In this document: positions 60,324 through 64,000 of the stretch, one piece after another
How the letters are laid out: the number at the start of each line of letters is the position of its first letter
Position numbering within the stretch: the stretch's first letter is position 1
Translations under genes and position numbers: made by a program
The notes under the pieces: model-generated
The model's input: the letters and a program-made list of their open reading frames with translations, nothing else
Database searches by the model: none
What the model was told of the DNA's origin: nothing
Assembly: GCA_036898135.1 (NCBI GenBank)
Contig: CM072523.1
Location: 27,363,523-27,427,522, forward strand
Source of the DNA: Oncomelania hupensis
Taxonomy: Eukaryota > Mollusca > Gastropoda > Littorinimorpha > Pomatiopsidae
DNA: 64,000 nucleotides
Direction of reading: 5' to 3'

Positions 60324-63268
60324 GGTGAGCGCGCGCGTGTATGTGAGTATATATATGTGTGTGTGTGTGTATGTGCGTGTGTGGAGAGGGGGTAGGGGAA
60401 AGGACGCTGCGATCGAGCTTCTTGTGTGGAAATGTTGTATGCGCTTAATACACTTTCATTCATTCATTCATTTAAAATTATTGGCGATATGAATGTTCAA
60501 TATGAATTAGGTCTGATGAGTACAGAGATGTATTAACTTCAGTTTTCTTGAAATGCGTCTGTGCTGTGGAGTTAGGGTGGGGAGGTGGAAGAAATCACTG
60601 ACCATTAACGAATATCTTATTTTTCAATATGAATCGTGCCTGATAACTTAAAGCGATGCATAATATTCAGTTTTAGATCCACAGAAAACACACCAAGCAC
60701 ACCCATAGAACACATGCCCCTAATAGAGCACACAACGTTGCTAAAAGAGCTGAGCTGTAAAGAAACAAAAAACCTTTGTTTTTCTTCGAAGAGTGCAGCA
60801 AAGAAGCAACGCTTTTCGTCTTTTTGTACAGGGCTTGCTCTCTCCCTTCCCGAAAGAAGGCGACGTTCACGGACCGACGGTTGTGTTGGTTCAGGGAAAC
60901 GGGGCGGAAGAACCGAGTTGATCTGAATCTAGCTAGTTATAATCTTTATGTAAAGGAAAGTACTATTTTGTTTAACAATATACTCAAAATCATCACGACA
61001 CTCCATTCCAGTCTTTGCTGATAAGAAAGTCTATATTATCAATGCGTCCTGAAGCTCACCTATTTGTTAATAGTAACACTGTCTGCGGCGAGAAGAAGGC
61101 AAGTACAGACACAACTGACTACCAAACTATGATCATCCACGCACACACACCCTGAATACCGCAAGATCGAATGCTCGGTGACTTACTTCATGATGCAATC
61201 GGTATTCTACGAAGCCATGTCATAATATTCCAGTTGTCGCAAATCGCTACACTGTAGATGGAGATAAGAAAGACTACATGTCCGTCCACGTTTTTCGTTG
61301 CCTTTCTCTCCCCAGCACCCTATCCTTATTATGTATGGTACTTTCGCCGGTAGATTCCAACCAGTTACGTTTCTTAGCAACAACAACAACGTAAGTTTCC
61401 TTGTGTTTTTGAAGTCGCAGTCACAGTGGATATTGGGATATGGGAAAACATGAATAAATCCAGTGCAGACAAAAAGCAAACATCAGCGTCATCATTGCAA
61501 TCATTAATGAGTCTCAATTTCTGTCTCAGCCACTTCAATACTGTCATTTTGTCTTTTGTAAAAAGCAACGTTTCTTTCTAAACGAAGAAGTCTGGAGTTT
61601 TTCGAAGCTGACGTTTCTTGAACAGTATAAGTAGTAGTTTGCAGTGTAGTGGAAGCGACTGTTAATATGGTTTTATCCCATAGTAATTGTAATAATTTCG
61701 TGTGTGACACTGTCGCATAATTTCATACCAATACAAATTCTTAAGTGGAATCGTCGCATACTGTAATCCCAAGTAACAAACAACGCCATGGTCATTACTG
61801 CGTTTCAGGCTCATAAACCAGAGTCAGGCAACTCAACAAACCGTCGATCCCTGTCATCAACTTGAACGTGATAGAGGAAGCTTCACTCGTACTCAAAGTG
61901 GAATCATGATAATGATAGTGCACACAGTCTATCTAAATAATGATAATGAGTGAGCGCAGTCTGTCTAAACCCTTAAAATAGTGCACAGCTCCAGCTAAAG
62001 ACCCGCTCGGGGCAGTGATAGTTCAGCAACAAAGTACTTCTATATCCTCACGGCATGGAGCACATTGCGTAACTGAGACCCGCTAAGCTTTACGATCGTT
62101 TCTTCCCTCGTGGAGAGACGAAGGTAAGCTTCGTCGAGTCTCAGCTATGCAATGTGGGCTTGGACCTGTGCACTACAACAGAGAACACTGAGACTAACTG
62201 TGTACAGTTCAATGTAATGGTGGGGTTACGTGAAGGTTAAGGTTTCTACAATGCAAGCGTGAGTCTGTCCATTCAAAAAGAAACAAGATGTGTGCATGTT
62301 GTATTTCTCAGAATCTGTTGACGTCTGGATTAGAACGGTAGTGGGTGCATAATATAATAATTATATAACAAATCGCAACAAATAATTATGCAAAATGGAC
62401 ATATATACGCACGAACGAAAACACATGCACAGATACATAGACACACTCACGTAAAAATGTATCCTTTTAAATGTATGAGGACAATAAATGGAATATTTGT
62501 ACAAACACGCGGCTCTTAACAACAGCCTGAATGGAAGGATTCTATGTAAATAGTCAATCGAATTACAATTCTGAATTTACACATGTATTGACATTTTAAT
62601 GTTAACTAGATTTAAATAACTAGATGTGCACATACGTTACAATTACAAATTATATATTTTACTAGGTGAGTAGGCCTAGGTCAACGGAATGGTTTTAAGC
62701 AAACGAAATCTGCCAGAAATACCCTCACCACTTGTATAGATGTAAAAATCACACTACAAGATGTTTTCCCACGCTTCTGACGCCTTAAGTCAATTGTATA
62801 TATTCTGCTATATCTTACAACCTGCATGTGCAATGGTAAACTCACTTGTCTACTGCTCACAAAATAGCCATCTCCTTACCCTAACGAATGTAGCAGGGAA
62901 CCAGCCGTCGCGATGCTCCGTGTGTCCGTACCACCAGTGTTTGTCTGACGTATCTGTCACTCGAATCAAGTCTCCTGCTCGGAAGCCCAGCTCCTCTGGA
63001 TCCATGGTCACGTGGTCCCACAACGCTTCCGCATAGGTCAGATTCTCCTCTTCGATCATCTGGAAATACATAAGTGCTCTGCATGAATGAGAGAAAAAGA
63101 CCGCCGATTCTTAAAGTAATGCCATAAGTGTTTAGGTGATAAAGACTGTATGATTCGACAAGTCAAGAATTTATAGATCTTCCACCGAACTGTTTATGGT
63201 AGAAAAAAGAAAATAGTGTAGCCCAATTAATTTTTTTTTTATTACTCTGCAAAATAAAATGTTTTCAA

Positions 63269-63329
<61 letters not shown>

Positions 63330-63810
63330 AGGATGTTATCAAGCGCTTTTTCTTCAATCGAACTCAAAGCACGGCGATCGCTAATACAAAAATCAGAATA
63401 GAAATCAATTTTAAGAACAACTGTCAAAGTTCTTATTGTGTTGTAAACGGTAAACAAATCGTCAAAATTAAAATGCACACAAAGAACGAATATAAATACC
63501 TGTGTTTTCAATGAAATAAGACATTCTATTACAGCAGATTTGCCACTTCAAAAAGCTGATCAAGGCGCTGGATAACATGTGGATCTACCTACTTCAAGCC
63601 TCCCAAGGCCAACGGAATAAATCTGTATTAAGCTGTACTGCGTTGTATTTGCAAAAATGTAATGTACCTGATCTAGCGTAGCCAAGGTGACTCTCGACGC
63701 TCGAGTACTGAGGGATTTCTCTTGCTGGTAATCGACGGAGAATTCAGATTCACTGCTGGAGTCGTCTCCGCCGCTGTTCTGACTGCCCATACTCTGCTGA
63801 TCATAGTAGC
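37664..63810 (-). CDS. Asef-type Rho guanine nucleotide exchange factor (SH3-DH-PH), gene span
   Basis: Short-form coding exons in order: 63810-63668, 63059-62880, 51508-51314, 50868-50689, 50174-50070, 46901-46644, 42813-42685, 42135-42051, 41565-41407, 40189-40112, (39886-39851 optional), 37830-37664. All are GT-AG and all phases agree. Encoded order: Ser-rich N-part, SH3, DH, PH, basic Ser-rich C-terminus. Similarity is strongest to ARHGEF4/SPATA13/ARHGEF9 ([21 protein letters not shown] in SH3, [13 protein letters not shown] and [13 protein letters not shown] in [12 protein letters not shown] and [13 protein letters not shown] in PH). Family role: DH-PH activates Cdc42/Rac, and in Asef the SH3 domain folds on DH to inhibit it until APC binds. 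The 5' end lies beyond the window. A second start gives a long SH3-less form (see 51314-54571). The ortholog among the three vertebrate paralogs cannot be decided. Confidence 0.93.
38941..39150. repeat. ATC-rich and (TA)n short repeats in intron
   Basis: Two ATCATCATCATCAACCTTAG-type blocks about 50 bases apart near 38937 and 38990, and TATATA at about 39130-39149. Confidence 0.5.
39531..39583 (-). CDS. Candidate alternative 53-base exon, exchange factor
   Basis: Has a strong acceptor (ATTGTCCTGCAG) and donor (AAAGCAG/GTATCC). Its length shifts frame. It is open only if entered in phase 2 ([17 protein letters not shown]), which the alternative donor at 40108 would supply and which then meets the last exon in phase 1. 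Entered from the normal donor it gives a stop after about 16 codons, a possible short C-terminus. Confidence 0.3.
39851..39886 (-). CDS. Candidate 36-base cassette microexon, exchange factor
   Basis: Bounded by CTTCTAAAG and GTGAGAG. Phase 1 in and out, so it can be included or skipped without shifting frame. It would insert about 12 residues ([12 protein letters not shown]) before the last exon. No homolog is known to me, so this needs transcript support. Confidence 0.4.
40112..40189 (-). CDS. Exchange factor exon: post-PH basic segment
   Basis: 78 bases, phase 1 in and out: [20 protein letters not shown] then NTHKSK, parallel to the GFEI-ENQKRQAAM region of vertebrate paralogs. Acceptor GTTTCAG/ATTTC, donor AAAAG/GTGGGT. 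A second possible donor four bases on (GGTGG/GTACAG, end 40108) would change the exit phase to 2. Confidence 0.85.
40764..41236. mobile_element. DNA transposon (non-autonomous) with 18-bp TIRs and 6-bp duplication AAATAC
   Basis: Left end CAGAGCTGCCAACCCCTA (40764-40781) is the exact inverse of the right end (41219-41236). Both sides are flanked by AAATAC (40758-40763 and 41237-41242). The interior (473 bp) contains a (CT)n run at 40938-40993 and CCGTAG/CTACGG short inverted motifs, but no reading frame of note. The same 6-bp duplication flanks the element at 6666-7379 despite different TIR sequence. Confidence 0.8.
40938..40993. repeat. (CT)n microsatellite inside the transposon
   Basis: About 27 CT units. 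Confidence 0.95.
41407..41565 (-). CDS. Exchange factor exon: PH end and C-terminal helix
   Basis: 159 bases, phase 1 in and out: [40 protein letters not shown] then [19 protein letters not shown] is the canonical C-terminal PH helix Trp motif. Acceptor TGTGTGCAG, donor AACA/GTAAGT. Confidence 0.94.
42051..42135 (-). CDS. Exchange factor exon: PH middle
   Basis: 85 bases, enters phase 0 and leaves phase 1: [20 protein letters not shown] then IVSLPDGR. Acceptor GTGTTTCAG, donor CGAG/GTCAGC. Matches DLLRRDVLYYKGRLDMD of the family. Confidence 0.92.
42685..42813 (-). CDS. Exchange factor exon: start of PH domain
   Basis: 43 codons, phase 0. [20 protein letters not shown] then [20 protein letters not shown] and CKK, matching the DH-PH junction and first PH strands of ARHGEF4. 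Acceptor TGTGTGCAG/GGT, donor AAAAG/GTCAGA. Confidence 0.94.
43200..43400. repeat. Hairpin-rich repeat with GCGAAGC cores
   Basis: Contains CAGGTCCAGGGGCGAAGCCC and GGGGGGCGAAGCCCCCC, two stem-loops closed by the d(GCGAAGC) turn, plus an arm pair CCAGGGGCC...GGCCCCTGG. A SINE-tail-like TATGCTATATAAGAGC precedes it at about 43202. It is probably a decayed mobile element in the intron. Confidence 0.5.
44318..44382 (+). repeat. tRNA-like pseudogene or SINE head
   Basis: GTGGATCAATGGATAAGGCG resembles a tRNA A-box and D-arm, and GACCCGGGTTCGAATCTC a perfect B-box/T-arm, followed by poly-T. Anticodon and acceptor stems do not pair, so it is not a working tRNA. Confidence 0.6.
45051..45335. mobile_element. 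Snap-back palindromic MITE-like element, about 285 bp
   Basis: Nearly the whole element is one inverted repeat. TACAATTATA, CTCTTTTTAGTGATTCACCA, CTGACAGTGCACTTCAGCCT, TCCACTT and AATCATAAACACAAC on the left recur inverted on the right, down to ATATCAAAGATACTTTTA around the centre near 45193. Arms are about 125 bp with a few mismatches and small indels. No coding capacity. Confidence 0.8.
45782..45951. repeat. Hairpin: 77-bp arms, 16-nt loop, one mismatch
   Basis: Left arm 45782-45858 and right arm 45875-45951 are exact inverses apart from one base (TATGAAG against CTTCGTA). Both arms encode the same peptide end ([18 protein letters not shown]), on plus for the left and minus for the right, and both end at CCAG/GTAAGAG. 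The right arm belongs to the longer zinc-finger frame at 45892-46099. Confidence 0.9.
45892..46099 (-). pseudogene. Transposon-derived zinc-finger exon fragment
   Basis: From ATG 46099 it reads [20 protein letters not shown], then a C-x2-C...H-x4-H-like finger ([32 protein letters not shown]), ending at a good donor ATACCAG/GTAAGAG at 45892. BED-like fingers of this layout are typical of transposases and their domesticated relatives. No continuing exon was found on the minus strand. It lies in an exchange-factor intron and its end is duplicated in inverse as the hairpin, so it is probably a broken mobile element. The frame extends upstream to about 46342 without an obvious better start. Confidence 0.5.
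46644..46901 (-). CDS. Exchange factor exon: DH conserved region 3
   Basis: 86 codons, phase 0. [20 protein letters not shown] then [20 protein letters not shown], ending LLVDDWE. The usual motif is KYPLQLAEL; here Pro is replaced by His (codon CAC). Acceptor GCTTCCAG/GCA, donor GGGAG/GTGAGT. Confidence 0.95.
46918..46946. repeat. (CAATA)n pentanucleotide repeat
   Basis: About five ACAAT units directly upstream (minus sense) of the DH exon acceptor. Confidence 0.85.
47100..47890. repeat. Dispersed repeat rich in TGACCTTGA (TCAAGGTCA) motifs
   Basis: TGACCTTGA or TGACCTTGAC recurs near 47136, 47158, 47255-47290 (a cluster of several), 47410 and 47715. The element ends in a conserved-looking tail, GCACAGACAGAAGTTTGAGA then GACAGACAGATGGACAGGAG, a tail style common in mollusc dispersed repeats. 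No coding potential. Confidence 0.6.
48118..48184. repeat. Degenerate interstitial TTAGGG telomere-like tract
   Basis: GTTAGGGTTTGAGTAAGG then ATTAGGGTAAGGGTTAGGGT and GGGTTAGGGTTAGCGTTAG: several TTAGGG units with variant spacers. Confidence 0.7.
48655..49360 (+). mobile_element. Truncated non-LTR retrotransposon, copy 4 (best preserved)
   Basis: Encodes [60 protein letters not shown] then [11 protein letters not shown], and, after a frameshift at about 48960, [40 protein letters not shown] then [20 protein letters not shown]. This is the RT C-terminal region and tail of a common invertebrate LINE, ending in the shared 3' UTR with a GGATAGGACAGG tail. It lies in sense on plus, antisense to the exchange-factor gene. 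Confidence 0.85.
50070..50174 (-). CDS. Exchange factor exon: [17 protein letters not shown]
   Basis: 35 codons, phase 0. Acceptor TGTATTCAG/ACT, donor [32 protein letters not shown] and YRHFFE match ARHGEF4 closely. Too short for an ORF scan, found by homology. Confidence 0.92.
50689..50868 (-). CDS. Exchange factor exon: DH, GYLKQ to CFLNK
   Basis: Acceptor CTCTTTTAG/GGC, donor AATAAG/GTACAT, 60 codons phase 0. Reads [20 protein letters not shown] then [20 protein letters not shown] and [20 protein letters not shown], aligning with the family segment GY-KQCRKR-MF-E-L--IFGNIEDIY. Confidence 0.93.
50908..50931. repeat. (TTG)n microsatellite
   Basis: Eight TTG triplets just upstream of a DH exon acceptor on minus. 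Confidence 0.9.
51314..51508 (-). CDS. Exchange factor exon (short form): DH beginning
   Basis: Internal acceptor TTTCTCTCTCAG/CTGCGG inside the large exon. Encodes [20 protein letters not shown], an acidic coiled linker, then [20 protein letters not shown] then LRDVIE, the first conserved DH block. 65 codons, phase 0, matching the phase-0 end of the SH3 exon. Confidence 0.88.
51314..54571 (-). CDS. Exchange factor long-form first coding exon: about 1,020-residue disordered N-terminus fused to DH start
   Basis: A single 3,258-base open frame from ATG 54571 ([11 protein letters not shown]) to donor TTGAG/GTAAGT, 1,086 codons. The start has G at -3 and +4 and an in-frame stop (TGA) ten codons upstream. 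The sequence is Ser/Asp-rich and probably disordered. It holds recurring R-x-x-S motifs (RKLSLPLIS about 355, RAVSLSVLG about 411, RSCSLGVMG about 478, RQLSLPVIG about 790, RRFSLVES about 895), an acidic stretch near 720-735, a Cys cluster [10 protein letters not shown] near 765, and a His-rich tract near 953-985. From residue 1022 on it is the common DH start (LRVNQDD...RDVIE). This form lacks SH3. Shorter SH3 transcripts enter the same exon at 51508. Long N-terminal extensions are known in vertebrate ARHGEF4/SPATA13, but sequence homology to them was not recognised. Confidence 0.85.
54566..54605 (-). promoter_or_regulatory. Upstream ORF overlapping the long-form start codon
   Basis: An ATG at 54605 (GAATGAAAC) opens a 38-codon frame ([14 protein letters not shown]...) in a different frame that runs past the main ATG at 54571 and ends inside the large exon. 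If this region is in the mature leader, it would lower translation of the long form. A CACAG/CG just upstream of the main ATG could alternatively be a splice acceptor that removes it. Confidence 0.3.
55055..55255 (+). repeat. tRNA-derived SINE with 13-bp target duplication
   Basis: A-box GGGTAGCTCAGTTGGTAAGA, anticodon loop CTAGTAA as in tRNA-Thr(AGT), B-box GGTTCGAATCC, then a unique body and an (ACAA)n tail. It is flanked by TAGCTTTGACGAA (55042-55054) and TAGCTTTGACAAA (55256-55268). The anticodon stem does not pair, so it is not a tRNA gene. One mismatch between duplications suggests a fairly recent insertion. Confidence 0.85.
55269..55969. other. Intron of exchange factor, nothing recognised
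   Basis: No exon, no classified repeat. A short CpG-bearing segment at 55690-55800 (TCTCTCGCGCGCGGAC) could mark an alternative promoter of the long isoform upstream of 54571, but nothing else supports this. Confidence 0.3.
55970..56150 (-). repeat. Partial tRNA-SINE, inverted copy of the 4008-4460 element
   Basis: The reverse complement reads CTCCTTCGGATGAGAGTATA then AACCGAGGTCTAGTCTGTGC and GACTTTAAAGATCCTGACGC, continuing GGGTGAGTGCCGG and CCCTTCTCCTCATCCC. The tRNA head and the tail are missing. Confidence 0.8.
56151..59857. other. Intron of exchange factor, no exon recognised
   Basis: Holds short GT/GGT runs (56275-56340), a purine-rich stretch (56835-56885), a SINE-tail-like remnant (TGTAGCGCTTTATAAATAAT at 58074) and (AAAAC)n at about 58549-58579. 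No domain in any frame. Confidence 0.4.
58549..58579. repeat. (AAAAC)n microsatellite
   Basis: About six AAAAC units. Confidence 0.9.
59858..59942. repeat. (GAT)n microsatellite, about 28 units
   Basis: Uninterrupted GAT triplets; the poly-Ile frame over it is an artefact. Confidence 0.97.
59943..62879. other. Intron of exchange factor; repeats only
   Basis: (GT)n at about 60279-60322 and 60350-60382. The segment 59950-60130 is comparatively CpG-rich and could be regulatory. No exon is supported between the SH3 exon and the large exon. Confidence 0.35.
60279..60382. repeat. (GT)n microsatellite, interrupted
   Basis: Two GT runs separated by GGTGAGCGCGCGCGTGTATG and a short TATA stretch. 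Confidence 0.9.
62880..63059 (-). CDS. Exchange factor exon: SH3 domain
   Basis: Sixty codons, phase 0 at both ends. Contains [20 protein letters not shown] (the ALYD-like motif and RT loop), [20 protein letters not shown] (WW, and the G-WFP-FV signature). Acceptor TATTTCCAG/ATG, donor TTAGG/GTAAGG. Joined to 51508 it gives FVR-LRVNQDD, exactly the ARHGEF4/9 junction. In Asef-family proteins this domain contacts DH and keeps the exchanger off. Confidence 0.95.
63271..63385 (-). repeat. (AAT)n with adjoining SINE 3' remnant
   Basis: About 19 AAT triplets (63271-63329) followed on plus by TATCAAGCGCTTTTTCTTCA and CTCAAAGCACGGCGATCG. On minus this reads as a SINE end running into (ATT)n; the phrase CTCAAAGCA-GGCGATC recurs near 43242. 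Confidence 0.55.
63668..63810 (-). CDS. Exchange factor exon: Ser/Asp-rich segment before SH3
   Basis: Acceptor GGTGTGCAG/GCTAC, donor GATCAG/GTACAT. Reads [20 protein letters not shown] then [20 protein letters not shown] and TLATLDQ. Enters with two bases, so at least one upstream coding exon lies outside the window. It could be the region where Asef proteins carry their APC-binding segment, but no such motif is evident. Confidence 0.75.
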
Positions 63811-64000
63811 CTGCACACCAACACAGTTCTTTTGTCACTTAAATTAACAGATACACGAAAAAAAAAAACAAAAAAAACGACGACTAACCCCACCCCACCC
63901 CTCCCCTCCCGTTTCCTTCCCCCAAATAAAAATAAAACAAATTCCAATTGTTTATACTACTCAGGGACCACGTGAACCTCTTTCTAGCACCACTATGTAA

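Overview
This is an intron-rich, AT-biased animal nuclear genome window packed with simple repeats and small transposons. It is most likely from a lophotrochozoan, probably a mollusc. That placement is inference: it rests on vertebrate-like but diverged proteins, metazoan splice sites, degenerate TTAGGG tracts, tRNA- and 5S-derived SINEs, and the long repeat rich in GGTCA half-sites. Only three genes are supported. Almost all other open frames are chance or transposon-derived.

Genes. (1) Minus strand, 25220-25331: the first coding exon of a RYK/Derailed-like Wnt receptor (signal peptide plus start of the WIF domain). Its remaining exons were not found. (2) Plus strand, 26884-30810: a complete CWC15 spliceosome factor in six coding exons. 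Its second coding exon carries an apparent one-base deletion that is also visible from the exon phases. (3) Minus strand, 63810 down to 37664: a Rho-family exchange factor of the Asef type (ARHGEF4/SPATA13/ARHGEF9 family), with SH3, DH, PH and a basic C-terminus. CWC15 and this gene converge tail to tail. RYK and CWC15 diverge over about 1.5 kb.

The exchange factor is the most interesting locus. A 3.26-kb exon (51314-54571) encodes about 1,020 residues of Ser-rich, disordered sequence fused in frame to the DH domain. A perfect splice acceptor sits inside that exon at 51508. The SH3 exon (62880-63059) joins that acceptor in phase and recreates the family-typical sequence FVRLRVNQDD. The gene therefore appears to make either an SH3-DH-PH protein or a long protein that lacks SH3. 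In Asef, SH3 is the autoinhibitory domain.

Layout. 1-17.5 kb: no recognised gene; SINEs, microsatellites, a DNA transposon carrying a TATA promoter (6666-7379), tandem repeats. 17.5-21.6 kb: a nest of truncated non-LTR retrotransposon and 5S-SINE copies, including a close inverted SINE pair. 21.6-32.9 kb: RYK exon and CWC15. 32.9-63.8 kb: exchange factor with its 3' region, whose introns host a second DNA transposon with the same 6-bp target duplication as the first, two strong palindromes, a zinc-finger transposon fragment, a GGTCA-rich repeat, telomere-like DNA, LINE and SINE copies.
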